DNA of 64,000 nucleotides from Amoebidium appalachense (GCA_963693365.1 CAVNZM010000010.1:9362001-9426000); one strand, 5' to 3'. Counted from the stretch's first letter, positions 31,587 to 42,195 are shown. Notes: generated from the letters alone by a model not told the origin. Made by a program: numbers and translations.

Positions 31587-32398
31587 CTAGACATCCTTCG
31601 GCACGACGTCGTCAACAAGTTGCTGGTTGATCCCTGCAGCTCGGCAAGCGCATTCAAAGCTGATGCGTTGCTCTTCAGTGTGAAACACGCCGTCGGGATC
31701 GGGAATTGCTAAAACTTCAAGGAACTGGTGATGGTGCATGGACGAAAACGCCATAAGGTTCTTGAAAGCGCTGATGACAATCTTGCGTCTCTCTTCGGTA
31801 GGGATAGCTTTGGCAACCTCGCCCAGAAATTCCCGACTACGGGCGAAGTCGGTTAGTGCCTCGGTTGTTGTAATTTTTTTTGCGCTGCAGATTCTCCCTG
31901 GGTTGTCCGCATTCTCGCCCTCTGTTCATCAGCAATGACCTCGAGCACAAAACGCACCGAGAGCTTCTGTTCTTGCAACTTGGAGTTTCTCAGCTGGTTC
32001 TCGAGGGTGTTGACTCTGTCCTTCGCAGCCCCAACTTCATCCTTCGCAGCCACAACTTCATCCTTCGCAGCCACAACTTCATCCTTCGCAGCCACTGTAA
32101 TAGCCACAACTTCAGCCTTCGCAGCCACAACTTCAGCCTTCGCAGCCACTGTAATAGCCACAACTTCAGCCTTCGCAGCCAACGCCTGGCTAAGAGCTGC
32201 GTCCTTCCCAGCCAACGCCTGGCTAACAGCTGCGTCCTTCTCGAAATACAACCGCCGCCAGAACTCAACTGATGAAGGATCAAAGGTAGTCAGGGTACTA
32301 AGGGCACGTGTGCGCCATGAGGCCACACTCACACTACTGATCGTGCATGCGGCGTGGCGCAAAAGAATGCGCGGTCGCATAAGCAAGGAGACAGCCAT
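31587..32398 (-). CDS. Hypothetical coiled-coil protein with a coding minisatellite (one frameshift at an A run)
   Basis: The first ORF begins MAVSLLMRPRILLRHAACTI, an Arg-rich, acid-free N-terminus resembling a mitochondrial presequence. Residues about 60-130 are built from repeated AAKDEVV, AAKAEVV and QALAAKDA units, followed by a helix with heptad pattern (DRVNTLENQLRNSKLQEQKL). At the end of this ORF the minus-strand run of eight A (31874-31881) shifts the frame by one base. The next frame continues with a helical domain (TTTEALTDFARSREFLGEVA and onward) and ends KDV-stop at 31587. The whole would be about 265 residues. An intron there or a base miscall are alternatives to a true mutation. 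The function is unknown; coiled-coil structure and organelle targeting are inferences. Confidence 0.5.
32035..32245 (-). repeat. Coding minisatellite, 21-bp and related units
   Basis: On the plus strand CTTCATCCTTCGCAGCCACAA repeats at 21-bp spacing, with variants carrying CTTCAGCCTTCGCAG and inserted CTGTAATAGCCA, and then two 39-bp units with GCCAACGCCTGGCTAA. All units are multiples of three, so copy-number change keeps the frame. Confidence 0.85.
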
Positions 32399-32639
32399 AC
32401 TTCCAAAGATGTAGTTAGTGCTTTGAAACGACTACCGTCGATCAGTTACACACTACTGTGCAATGGGCGGGTCAACGTTAGCACTAAATGTGGCTGCGTC
32501 ATCGGATTCGAGGCAATCCGATCTTATTACCAATAAAAGCCGATGCGATCGCGGTTGTCAAATCAAGAAGTCCCAATCCCGTAATTTTGGACTGCTCCCC
32601 CTAGTTGAACAGTTTGGGGGGACTGGTGTAAGGGTTTTT
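32399..32639. other. Short spacer
   Basis: No feature recognised between the coiled-coil gene and the GC-rich repeats. Confidence 0.5.
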
Positions 32640-32915
32640 CGGGTTGGGCCGAAAGCCCTATTGGGCCGCCAGGCCCGGGGGCCCCGGGGACCGGGGGCCC
32701 CCCCACCCAGGGAGGCCCGGGGGCCCCGGGGACCGGGGGGCCCCCCACCCACGGAGGCCCGGGGGGCCACGGGGGCCCAGCGTTAGTTTACCGGGGGGCC
32801 ACGGGGGCCCGGCGTTAGTTTACCAGGGGGCCACGGGGGCCTGGCGTTAGTTTACCGGGGGGGCCACGGGGGCCCGGCGTTCAAGTTAGTTTACTACTAA
32901 CGCCGGGCCCCCGTG
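32640..32915. repeat. GC-rich 32-bp tandem repeats ending in a perfect 17-bp hairpin
   Basis: Two copies of a GC-rich unit of about 43 bp (GGCCCCGGGGACCGGGGG) at 32670-32755 are followed by four units containing GCGTTAGTTTACC at 32780, 32812, 32844 and 32877. The last unit pairs perfectly with a reversed copy: arms 32865-32881 and 32899-32915, sequence CACGGGGGCCCGGCGTT, with a 17-base loop. It lies over the 3' end of the VLTF3-like gene. It might be a transcription terminator or part of the end of the integrated element. Confidence 0.8.
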
Positions 32916-33693
32916 CTTTTGACGGCAGGCACCAGCCTGGCCACCACCTCTGCGTCCATGCCACTCACTAACCCTACCATTTTCACCAGTAGGAAGGGGT
33001 ACCCCACAAAGTTCTTCCTTGCCTCGTCCTTGTACCGGCGGTGCCACGACAAGGAAAACTTAAACATGCCCGTCAGCAACTCCAACTGCTCGCACGTGAA
33101 CCTAGGGAGGGGATGCCCGTACACTGTCTGTTCATGATATAAGGTACGTGCACGTAGTGCCGTGTGAGCTTGTTCTGCCTCAACACCCTCCTTGCCTGGT
33201 CTGCACTCTCTCTGTGTTGCACGCCCCTGAATGCTGCCACCACCCCCTCCTGCATGTCCCCCATAGACGCATTCAGCCCTTGCACCGACTGCAGCAGCTG
33301 CTTGAAGTGGTTAATGTGCCTGTACGGCTGAGACCTCTTTCTGTCCCAGAAGGCCGTGCATCCCTCGTACGTCTTCCTCCCCTCACCGTCACTCCCCTCC
33401 CACCCCCTCCCGTCGTACACCCAGTCCTCCTCCTCCTCCTCCCCCTCCCCCCTCCCTCCCCCCTCCTCGTACACGTACTCCTGGTCCCCTCCGTCGTGCT
33501 CGTATTCGTCGTGTTCCCCCGTGCACGTCTCCCTCTCCTTGCAGGATGCCCACCAACATGCACACGGTGGCTGTGGTTTTGGTTGTGTGGTGGTGGTGTT
33601 GCAGTACATGTCATAGAGGAAGGGGCACAAGTCTAGCAGCTTCTCAGGGTCTGTGGTGTCGGCCACCATACTTAGCAGTGTGTCCTCGTCCAT
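32897..33693 (-). pseudogene. VLTF3-like viral late transcription factor gene, frameshifted
   Basis: VLTF3-type proteins drive late gene transcription in nucleocytoplasmic large DNA viruses and relatives. After an acidic N-terminal half (Glu/Gly-rich stretch at about residues 65-105), the ORF shows the family signatures PYRHINHFKQLLQSVQG, VLRQNKL and HYVHVPYIMN. Then, one frame over, it continues with LPRFTCEQLELLTGMF and RKNFVGYPFLLVKM. The shift of one base falls near 33105-33112. The whole spans about 265 residues, within the usual size of the family. It lies 463 bp downstream of the family B polymerase C-terminus on the same strand, so both probably come from one integrated element. Assignment rests on motif pattern only. 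Confidence 0.65.
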
Positions 33694-34156
33694 TTTAATT
33701 TCAATTTTTTACGTGTGTGTGTGTGTGTGTGTGTGTGTGGTCTACGGGTGTTGCAAAAAGTGAAGTGTTTGTGTACATGTGTGTGCGCCTTTTATATGTT
33801 TTGGTGCCTGCTCTTTCTGGCAAGCCTCCCACCCTTGTATGCATGTACGGTGGTGGTGTTGGTGTTGTTTCTACCTGTGCCTGCATGTGGTGGTCTGCTG
33901 AACGACACGTTTGTGTTTGTGTTTGCATTAAGTCCTGATTTTAATGGCTGTTGCCCCTCGTGCACACGGTGCACATGGTGTATACCTAAAAACACACTCT
34001 TTTTCTTTAAGTTCTTCTTCTGACCCCCCTGCCCGTGCACATGGTACCCCATTTTTCTATCTTTCAAAGCTAAGTTAACAGACACGTCATATAATTTTCA
34101 AATTTACTCTAATGTAACTTCAGGTGCTTAGACTACGTATGGTCCGCATGCTCTAA
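33694..34156. other. Spacer between the VLTF3-like and polymerase genes
   Basis: A GT tract of about 25 bp at 33714-33738. No gene recognised. Confidence 0.5.
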
Positions 34157-34540
34157 CTAACCCCCTCCCCTAATCAAAACTGCAGCCACAGTGCCCTCCG
34201 GTGCAGCCCACCCAATGGGATAGCTGCGTACAATACCGTCTGCCGCCTCAAACACCCCCCTCTTGTCGAAGGCACCCGACTGTGTCTTGCGCTGGTCCTT
34301 GCTGGCCAGGTGGTAGTTGTGGGGGACCCCGGGCACGGGTTCACGGAGCAGCCGGTGGTTGGTGACGCTCACACTCGGCAGCTCGCCGTGCACCAGCCTA
34401 CAGAGGTTGGGCATGTTGACGGTGTCGGCTGCACGGCGGGAGAGGGTGATGCCCTTGACCTTGACGTCGGTCTTGCCGTCCGGGGTGCGGTAGGCATACG
34501 TCTTGGGGGCCACCCCCACGAACTCGACGATGGGGGTGGT
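34157..34540 (-). pseudogene. C-terminal piece of a protein-primed family B DNA polymerase
   Basis: The minus-strand ORF reads from the gypsy target duplication through TPIVEFVGVAPKTYAY and VKVKGITLSRRA to a stop at 34157. The VEFVG.APKTYAY..VK.KGITL pattern is the thumb-proximal end of Polinton/Maverick and adenovirus-type polymerases. It continues in frame from the piece at 54619-57150 once the gypsy element and one copy of its target duplication are disregarded. Confidence 0.8.
34536..34540. repeat. Target-site duplication (GTGGT), left copy, gypsy element
   Basis: GTGGT directly left of the left LTR. The matching copy is 54619-54623, directly right of the right LTR. Confidence 0.95.
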
Positions 34541-35317
34541 TGTAAAGTATCCTCACGGACACTTCAGTGTAAAATGTATGTGTATGAGTGTAAACGGGGT
34601 TCACTCTGAACTGGATTTCAGAAGATCGATGCGTGCGTTTATATACGGATGGTCGACCCGGACAAGATTACTTGACCAATCACACAACTCCCTAGCCGAC
34701 CAATCATATTACAGATTAGTACAGGGCTAGTAATTACTGTGTGTGACTACTTGGTCTCTTGCCGGTTCTAACACTCATATATAATCTTTACTGCTGCATG
34801 ACTTATGACTTACACAGCCCCGAAATATACTCCAAATAAACAGGTACCAGTACTTTTCCTGTTTGTGACTTTGGTTACCAGTTACCTTTCGGAGTGCTGT
34901 CTCTCTCACATGTGTAACTGCAGGTTTACAACGACCACTCATTGCAGCTGGACTTTACCGGGATACCCTCGACATGACTGGTCGAATATGAGACTCCCCA
35001 ATCACTCACAACCTGCTTGTTAGTTATTCGTTCTCTATGGCCGCAGCATTTACGTGTTCCAATCAACACAGAAGAGGCCATAAGTGTCCACTCACGCGAG
35101 TCTCACCGTAGTTCGTTTCCAAGTAACCGAACATATGTAATTGTATTCGATCATCCGATTGGAAAAGCAGATATCACATTTATGATTGGCTCATTCGTCA
35201 GCAAACGCCGACATCTGACTGGATGAGCCGGCACCGACGAAATGTAAACAAAACAAATAGATCTGAATAGATCTGAATCGATCGATTGACACGAATGCTC
35301 GCCGCGGAGACATAACA
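34541..35317 (-). repeat. Gypsy 3' LTR (777 bp)
   Basis: Same sequence and length as the copy at 53842-54618. The minus strand holds TATATAAACG near 34637-34646, a candidate core promoter. ORFs inside it (for example 34805-35226) are shadows. Confidence 0.95.
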
Positions 35318-35330
35318 ATCCCCCCCTCAG
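35318..35330 (-). other. Polypurine tract of the gypsy element
   Basis: The minus strand reads TGAGGGGGGGAT immediately before the 3' LTR start (TGTTATG), the expected position of the plus-strand primer. Confidence 0.8.
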
Positions 35331-35366
35331 CAGGAAATCTGAGCTCCGACGAAGAAGAGACAAAGT

Positions 35367-36515
35367 TTAACACATCGATTCAAGTTTCTTTTCCCGCCGT
35401 GGGAACAGAACATCGCGCAACTGCCGTCGTCGTAAAAGACGAGCCGTGCGTGCATCTGTAGCATTTGGTGTCGAGTTAACACTTACCGACTGAGTGACGT
35501 CGACCTGTTTGTCTACCCGTGGTGTTTTTGGATTTCTAGGAACAACAACCTTAGGATGAGAAGGTTGTCTAACTACCCGACGTTCGTATGCTTGGATTAA
35601 CTCTGGGCACCATAATAAAGACTCTGGACGCCACTGATTGAAAGCCGTGTCGTAGCCTGCAAATTTGACTCGATAATAAGTGGTTGCATGGCCGTTGACT
35701 GTAACTACTTTCTTATCCAAAATTTTCTCTACCGTGGTGTCCATGCCACCTAACTCTGGAATACCGTTATGCTGGGTGTTAGGACACTGAGAAAACGTCG
35801 AAAGAGCACGGAAGGCAAATTCGTGGTAAGCCTTAATGTCGTCGACGTTATACTGGCGAATATCGTGCTCATTCACCGTATGCCGGAGTTTGTATTCAGT
35901 ACTACCTATCCGGGCTAACACTATATATGGACCCAAGAACCGTGGTCTCCATTTCTTCACGGGGCCACCCTTAGCACGGGTGAAATTCCTAACCAACACC
36001 TTACTGCCCACTTTAAAAGTACGGAGAGGAATGTTAGTGTTAGTGCTGTTAGTAAGAGATTCATGTGCTTGCTCTGTACGTTGCCGTGCCACTTCACGGG
36101 CAATGCCATGCAAAACTCGAGCCAACACCTCCTCCCTATACTTAGTCCACTCTTCCATACGGAGAGGACCAGAGAAGGCAGGAAGCATACTCACATCTAA
36201 GAACTCGGTACACTCCTGACCATGCACAAGAAAATACGGAGAAAAACCAGTGATAGCATTAGGTGTGGTACGATAAGCATGCACCACAAAAGGAAGTACA
36301 CTATCCCAGTCAGCGTGCTCCATATCCACATATTTTGCTAAACACGATTGAAACACTGCATGTGCACGTTCAGCAACGCCATTAGCTTGAGGGTGGTAAG
36401 CAGACGTATGCAACAATGACACACCCAACAGTTTACACACCTCACTCATTATTTCAGACAAAAATGAGCTACCCCTATCACTTAACACAGAACGGGGGGG
36501 CCAAAACGAAGACAA
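35367..36515 (-). CDS. Gypsy pol, C-terminal part: integrase core and chromodomain
   Basis: The ORF starts inside the integrase, just after the frame break at the C run near 36495. It shows SDRGSSF (second catalytic Asp) and HPQANGVAERAHAVF (catalytic Glu region), followed by the integrase C-terminal part with GPYIVLARIGSTEYKLRH. It ends with a chromodomain (VEKILDKKVV, TTYYRVKFAGYDTAFNQWRP, LIQAYERR), which in chromoviruses guides integration to marked chromatin. It stops at 35367, 50 bp before the 3' LTR. It belongs in one polyprotein with the ORF at 36482-38282. Confidence 0.9.
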   Translation of the reverse strand: MSSFWPPRSVLSDRGSSFLSEIMSEVCKLLGVSLLHTSAYHPQANGVAERAHAVFQSCLAKYVDMEHADWDSVLPFVVHAYRTTPNAITGFSPYFLVHGQECTEFLDVSMLPAFSGPLRMEEWTKYREEVLARVLHGIAREVARQRTEQAHESLTNSTNTNIPLRTFKVGSKVLVRNFTRAKGGPVKKWRPRFLGPYIVLARIGSTEYKLRHTVNEHDIRQYNVDDIKAYHEFAFRALSTFSQCPNTQHNGIPELGGMDTTVEKILDKKVVTVNGHATTYYRVKFAGYDTAFNQWRPESLLWCPELIQAYERRVVRQPSHPKVVVPRNPKTPRVDKQVDVTQSVSVNSTPNATDARTARLLRRRQLRDVLFPRREKKLESMC

Positions 36516-38282
36516 ACATGATGCAAAAACACACGTGCCAACGTCACTGCATCACTTGAACGAATAGGGACAGTTTCAGTCCAACGTGTAGCTAAATCAG
36601 TGAGAGTAACAATATAATGATTACCCTGCACTGTTTCGGGGAAAGGCCCCATCACATCCATAGCTACCCGTTCAAAAGCCTTAATAAAAGTACCATGATA
36701 CTGGGGGACCCGACTTCGCATGTGTGTGGATTGATTGTGAAATGCACATGCATGACATCCCAACACCTTTCTCTCCACATCCTTACTCATGCCAGGCCAA
36801 TAATAATTCACTTGCACACGTTGATATGTACGGGACACACCTAAATGACCCGCCCACGGAGCATCATGCATGTGTTCAAGCACCATATCAACCAAACGAG
36901 GGGGAACCCACAAACGTTGACCTTGTGGCCCACTTAAATGATAAAGAACACCATCTTGCAACACACATTGGAGAGCACACCTTTTTGTACGATTTTCCCA
37001 TGTCCGACGTTGGCCTTTGGTGGGTTTATCCACCGAAAAAACCATATCCCCTGGACGTTGCTCCACTTGACATATCACGTCGTGCAAAAACCTGTCACTG
37101 CGTTGTGACGACACCACCTGTTCCTGAAAAACAGGTGTAGAAAACTGGGAAGGAGAGGTGAACGAATTCGGGGTCCCACTGTGTACCGGGGCCCCTACCT
37201 TCACCATACTATCCTTAAGAGAGACGATGTCTACTTCAGCAGCCCACACATGCTGATTTGACACGTTGATTGAATCTACTTCAACATTTACTCCATCAAA
37301 AGGGTGTGTTTGGGTGAATTTATCATACTCGATGTATGCATTTCTACTGAGTGCATCACAATCTTTCATACTTTCACCTTTTGCATAAAAAGCCTTGTAA
37401 TCAAACGAAGCTAACTCTGCAGCCCACCGTTGCATGCGTTCGTTGGTTAGCTTAGTAAGACCTTTCATGGCTAAAGTAGGTTTGTGATCAGAATACACCT
37501 CAAACGTCCTACCTACCAAAATATGTCTCCACTCTTTGGTAATGAAATGATAGATAGCATGACTTTCCCGTTCTGGATTACTGTAACGTCGTTCCGTGGG
37601 GGAAAATACTCGACTGCCATATGCAACTACTCTATCTACTTTATCCTGTTCTTGATACAGTATGCCACCCTCACTGACTAAACTGGCATCTACCCGAACT
37701 CGGAAAATACCTTGTGTGGGGGAGAAATCGGGGTGAACGAGAACATTATCACTTACCAATACTTCTTTTAACCGTTCAAAAGCTTCTAAAGCTTCAGAGT
37801 CCCACAACACGGGGGCTTTTCTGTCACCACCTGTCTGCTTAGTAAGAGGGTGAGCAATTTCGGCATACCTCCGTATAAAACGACGGAGGTAATTGGTTAG
37901 TCCTAGAAACTGCCTGAGCTGAGTGACCGTTTTAGGGTGAGGCCATTCTGTAATAGCCTTGATTTTACTAGGATCAGGAATAACACCATCCTTCGTGATC
38001 CTATGACCCAGGAATTTAACATCTTGCACCCCCACTATGGTCTTTTTACCACTCACTTTCATACCAGCAGCTTCCAACACAGAGAACACTTTTTCACAAT
38101 TAGAAACTAATTCTTCAAACGTTCTCCCTTTGACACATGCGTCATCCATATAACACGCCGTATACGATAAACACGGACGCAAGATATCGCGCATAATACG
38201 ACACAAATTTGCAGGTGCATGCACAAGACCTTGGGGCATCACAGTAAACTGCCACAACTCACCATCGAATGCAGGTTTTTTT
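36482..38282 (-). CDS. Gypsy pol, middle part: RT palm/thumb, RNase H, integrase N-terminus
   Basis: Begins at the DIRS insertion point in the RT fingers/palm region. Visible: ELWQFTVMPQGLVHAPA, CYMDDACVKG (catalytic DD), TVTQLRQFLGLTNYLRRFI, RNase H (FRVRVDASLVSEGGILYQ), the integrase HHCC zinc site (HMHDAPWAGHLG, then GCHACAFH) and AMDVMGPFPE (first catalytic Asp of DDE). The frame is lost at a seven-C run (minus strand) near 36494-36500 and resumes in the ORF at 35367-36515. Confidence 0.9.
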
Positions 38283-38372
38283 TCTATGAAAAACTACTCC
38301 GGGACGTGTGTTGCCTCTAGGGGGACATCCCCTTGGACGAAAGTGAACCTGCAATGGTTGTAAACCACGGCA
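38283..38372 (-). repeat. Split direct repeat B2 (90 bp)
   Basis: Starts TCTATGAAAAACTACTCCGG on the plus strand and ends AAACCACGGCA. The same 90 bp recurs at 38852-38941 (B1). Confidence 0.9.
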
Positions 38373-38501
38373 AGCCCCCAGTCATCAATTTATTGATCCG
38401 TGAGGTCCATGTGCCCAAAAAACGGGGGAAGGCTTCGCCCCGTGAAAAAACAGCACGTATGTGTGGATGAATGGGGGTTGTGTGTGGGTGTAGGTGGGTG
38501 G

Positions 38502-38851
38502 GTGAAAAGGAATATATAGCTGTAAGGCTGTGGATGCTAAACACAGAAGATGTGTTTGTAGCTTGCTGATCTGCTAAAAACTGTCGTGCTTATATACCTA
38601 AGCCTACCGATCTGAACCAATCAAAAATCGATCTAGTGATATGTGAAATCTGATCCGAGCCAATCATAACTCGGTCTAGTGATCTGTGGTATCTGATGTT
38701 TTGACTGGCTAATAGGTGCCCGTGTGCGGGCAGCCAACCGCTAACTGCTAAAACACGAAATGAAGCCTACATGGTTATGTTGGTATCGAACACCCATCCT
38801 ACGTGTTTACCCAGAAAAATATTTATGTCAATAATTTCCACAAATAAAACC
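38502..38851 (-). repeat. Split direct repeat A2 (350 bp)
   Basis: Identical, as far as I compared, to A1 at 50147-50496. It starts GTGAAAAGGAATATATAGCT on the plus strand and abuts B1 at 38852. Confidence 0.95.
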
Positions 38852-38941
38852 TCTATGAAAAACTACTCCGGGACGTGTGTTGCCTCTAGGGGGACATCCC
38901 CTTGGACGAAAGTGAACCTGCAATGGTTGTAAACCACGGCA
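38852..38941 (-). repeat. Split direct repeat B1 (90 bp)
   Basis: Copy of B2, directly adjoining A2 and lying 29 bases downstream of the recombinase stop codon. Confidence 0.9.
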
Positions 38942-38969
38942 CGAGAGCAGTATGCTTGCTCCAAAGGTT

Positions 38970-40001
38970 TCACTTAAGAATAGAGGCGAATACACGTGTG
39001 GTGGTGGCAGCAATGGAGGCCGGACGAAGTCGGGTATAGATCAGGAAGCAGTCGGAGGACCACCGGCCGAGTTGTTTGATCCGGGAGTCGTCGACCCCGG
39101 CCTCAGCCAGTGCTGTGGCCCCCCCGATGCGGAGGCTGTGTCCGGCAAACCGGGAGGGTGAGAGGCCTGCCCGGGAGAGGAGGGCACGGAAATCGGCAGA
39201 GAAAGCACTCTTGGTGTAGGGGATGCCACCGAGACTGAAGAGGGGGTCGTCGGGTTGACCGGACGTTGTATCCAGGAACTGCCGGAGGAGATGGGCTGGG
39301 GAGAAGTGGGTGAGGGGCAGGGCAGCTAGGGTGACGTTGACACCTCGGGCCTGTACATCCGTCTTAGAGGTTGGCAGGTGGAGGGTGGCATGGGACAAAG
39401 TACCGGTGGGGGTGTAGCTGAAGGTCACGTCCTTCCGTTTAACGTGACGGGACGGGTCGAAAGAAGTCAGGGTCTTGGAGGTAAATTCCCCTGAACGGAG
39501 GAGACCACAGAAACCGACGATGAGGGCCGTCCATAGCCGGAGATTGGCCGAGGAGGCCTTGGTGGGGCACTGGCCGTGGAGTAGTTGGAGGTGGGAGGGG
39601 AGGAGGGGTTCCCTGGTGGATGAGCGGGGTCGGATGTTGTGAGAAAGCTGCCATCGGCCTACCCCCCGTAGGAACCAGGCCAGAGACTTGTCGTGGGGGT
39701 AGGGAGCAGGGAGGCCCATGTCGAGGTGGAGCCTGGTGATGGCCGAATTGTAGCCGGTTAAGGAAGAGGCCTGTACCCCTCGTTGGGCACACCAGGCGAG
39801 AAAAAGTTGCACGGTGTGTGGGGAGGCCGGGAGGGAGGACCCGGAGGAGGATTGCAGCCGAGATGCCACACAGAAATCGATGAACACTTTTTGCACCCGG
39901 GAGTAAAAGGCCCGAGAGTCGAGGTTGAGACTCAGGGCCTGGCATTCCTGCAGGGTAGTGGTGGCTCGAAGCAGCTCGGCCGGAGCAAAGTGGGGGGCCA
40001 A
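38970..40001 (-). CDS. Tyrosine recombinase of the DIRS-type element
   Basis: 343 codons, intact. It catalyses integration of the circular element DNA through a covalent phosphotyrosine bond. An N-terminal SAM-like helical region (about residues 20-110) precedes the catalytic domain. The active-site residues are visible in order: Arg in VGFCGLLRSGEF, His-x-x-Arg in FAGHSLRIGGATAL, the Trp-containing KQLGRWSS block, and the nucleophile Tyr in CFLIYTRLRP. The ORF lies 59 bp downstream of the RT-RNase H ORF, separated by a poly-C (minus strand) run. Start chosen at the first ATG before the helical region. Confidence 0.92.
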   Translation of the reverse strand: MAPHFAPAELLRATTTLQECQALSLNLDSRAFYSRVQKVFIDFCVASRLQSSSGSSLPASPHTVQLFLAWCAQRGVQASSLTGYNSAITRLHLDMGLPAPYPHDKSLAWFLRGVGRWQLSHNIRPRSSTREPLLPSHLQLLHGQCPTKASSANLRLWTALIVGFCGLLRSGEFTSKTLTSFDPSRHVKRKDVTFSYTPTGTLSHATLHLPTSKTDVQARGVNVTLAALPLTHFSPAHLLRQFLDTTSGQPDDPLFSLGGIPYTKSAFSADFRALLSRAGLSPSRFAGHSLRIGGATALAEAGVDDSRIKQLGRWSSDCFLIYTRLRPASIAATTTRVFASILK

Positions 40002-40032
40002 TCTGCCAGTGTTGCTCCGGAACGGGAGATCT

Positions 40033-40060
<28 letters not shown>

Positions 40061-40063
<3 letters not shown>

Positions 40064-41527
40064 GCCCAAGGGAAGGGATAGGAACTCGTGGACCCAGGAG
40101 GGGAAGGGGCAGGGCTCCGGTTGCAGGGAAGGTCGGAGTCGTCGGGCCCGGGGAAGTTGGTTACGAGAAATGGCATCGGCCAGATGGTTGAGGGGTCCTG
40201 GTAGGTAGGATGCCTGTAACGTAAATTGGTATTGCATTTCCATGCGGGTGATGAACCGAATAAGTTTGGCCATCACGGGGTGGGGGGAAGACCGGGAGTG
40301 CAGGTCAGACACAGCACCCGTGTTGTCGCATAAAATACGGACATGGTGGGTGGACCAGGAGGGGGCCCAGAGGGCCACGGCGGCTGCGATGGCCAGGAGT
40401 TCGATGACGGAAGAACCGAGTTTACCCTCATGAGCATAGAGGGCTTGGGTGGAGGGGGACCAGGGCATGAAGAACCATTGGTCGAGCCAGTGGCCACCTA
40501 GACCCACCGATCCGGCAGCATCAGTGGCCAGGGTGGTGTATGTGGGGGGTGTGATGAGGTGCACCCCATTCCATGATGTGAGGAACTGGTGCCATTCGGC
40601 TATGTCGGCCCGGGCGGCAGCAGTCAGTCGTATGTGGTGGTGGCCGGCAAGGTGTGGGTGGGTCCGGAGAAGGGCCCATAGGCGCTGGGAGAAGGCCCTC
40701 CCGGGGGGAACCAGCTGGGCACACCAGGTGAGTTTGCCGAGGAGGGACTGGAGGTCCCGAATGGTGATGGTGGGCTTTGGGTGGGAAGTGAGGTCGAGTA
40801 GGTCCGAGAGCTTGGAAGCCGGGATTCGTGCCTCCATGGCGATGGAGTCGAATTCGATACCGATGAAGACGACACGGGTAGCCGGGCCCTGCATCTTGTC
40901 TTCGGAGATGGCAATGTGCAGCTCTCGGCAGAGTTGCAGAAAGGTGGATAGGTGACGTTGGCACTGCTGTTGTGTGGGGGCGACTATAATCCAGTCGTCT
41001 ACGTAGTGGCGGATGAGGGTAATACCGTGCTGGTGTGCCAGCCACTGTTGGGTGGCCGCGATCCGTTCCCAGATGGCTGGGCTAGATTTCAGGCCGAAGG
41101 GCAGTCTGGTTTCAACGTAAAAATGCCCTTGCCATTTGAATGCCATTAAGTGGTGGTCTTCCGGTTGGATGGGCATGTGCCGGAAGGCAGCCAGCACATC
41201 TGCCACGGCCATGTAGCAGCCGGGGCCTGCGTCGAGAATGAGTTGGGTGACATCCCGGGCGCGAATGTACTGAAGTTCGTCGGGGTAGGTGATGCTGTCA
41301 TTGACACTGCTACCCCGGGGCCAGGAGAGGTGGTGGATTCGACGGTACTTGGGGGGGTTCCCTTTCTTGGTAACGGCGCCGATGGGGGAGGAACGGTGGA
41401 CGGGAAATTCGTCAAAGAATTGGGCCGGGGAGAGGGGGCCGCGCAGGTGGCCGAGGGCGACTTCTTTGGCAATATCCACCGTGATAGCGGCAGCTGCCTC
41501 CGGGGTGGTGGGTAGGTTGGGGCCCAC
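40061..41527 (-). CDS. Reverse transcriptase and RNase H of the DIRS-type element
   Basis: 488 codons from the first ATG; similarity probably extends upstream. RT motifs: SSPIGAVTKKGNPPKYRRIH, CYMAVADVLAAFRHMPI (motif A), RLPFGLKSSPAIWERIA (motif B) and LIRHYVDDWIIVAPT (catalytic DD). RNase H follows, with YTTLATDAAGSVGLGG, a conserved Glu in SSVIELLAIAAA, VRILCDNTGAVS, and a C-terminal LNHLADAISRNQLP block typical of DIRS and Ngaro elements. The upstream part of the frame (about 41528-41883) reads through a 37-base C run (minus strand), where it may be shifted. Confidence 0.9.
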
Positions 41528-41745
41528 CCGAGAGGTGGAGGGGCCGCGATAGCCGATGTCGACGCCGAATTCGACATCGTGGAGGAGTTGTGCGGCGAAT
41601 GGTTGGTCCGGGTAGGAGGCCAGCAGTTCCCGGAGGCGGGAGGTGTCAATGTGGTGCTGGGGCAGCGGGGCGGGCCTCCGGGTCTGAGCCTCGGGGGAAG
41701 GGGGTGGTTAGCAAGGGTGGTGTACCCTTGGGGAGATCCCGGCAG

Positions 41746-41788
<43 letters not shown>

Positions 41789-42190
41789 CAGGGCCCCGGG
41801 GGGTTAGAGTAGGGCAGCTTGGCCCAAGTGAGGGTTGGCAGGGAGGGCAGCGGGGCCCTGTGCAGGGGAATGTGCCCGAGCACGCGGGGCTGTGGGCGGA
41901 CACAGCGGTAGAAGAAAGGGGGGGGGGAGGGAGTGCTAGGTGAGTGTAAGGGGGGGAGGCTCGTGGGATGGGGGGGGGGGGGGGAGTAAAATTATGTGCA
42001 GTGGCCAGAATAAACGTCTTTGTATAGGGACATTTATTCTTGACGCGCGCGGGCGCCGTAGTTGGCCTGCGAAATTTTGTACTCAGCCCTATTGGCCCGT
42101 TCTCCCGAGCTCCGTTTCCCTGTACTCGTGTGTCCTAGCTCCGAACCCCTATGTTCTAGCTGTGTGTGTGGGTGTGCGCGTAGACTAGGC
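41528..42190. other. Region between DIRS gag and RT, with a long poly-G run
   Basis: A G run of about 37 bases (plus strand, 41749-41785) and shorter runs near 41918 and 41968. Minus-strand reading suggests that the N-terminal part of the RT polyprotein lies here, with the frame uncertain around the homopolymer. Confidence 0.6.
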
Positions 42191-42195
42191 ATTGT
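42191..42195. repeat. Target-site duplication (ATTGT), left copy, copia-1
   Basis: ATTGT directly before the 5' LTR; the second copy is 48944-48948 directly after the 3' LTR. Confidence 0.95.

Noticed and set aside
34805-35226. ORFs repeated at 34805/35017 and 54106/54318
   Set aside because: They are within the two gypsy LTRs.
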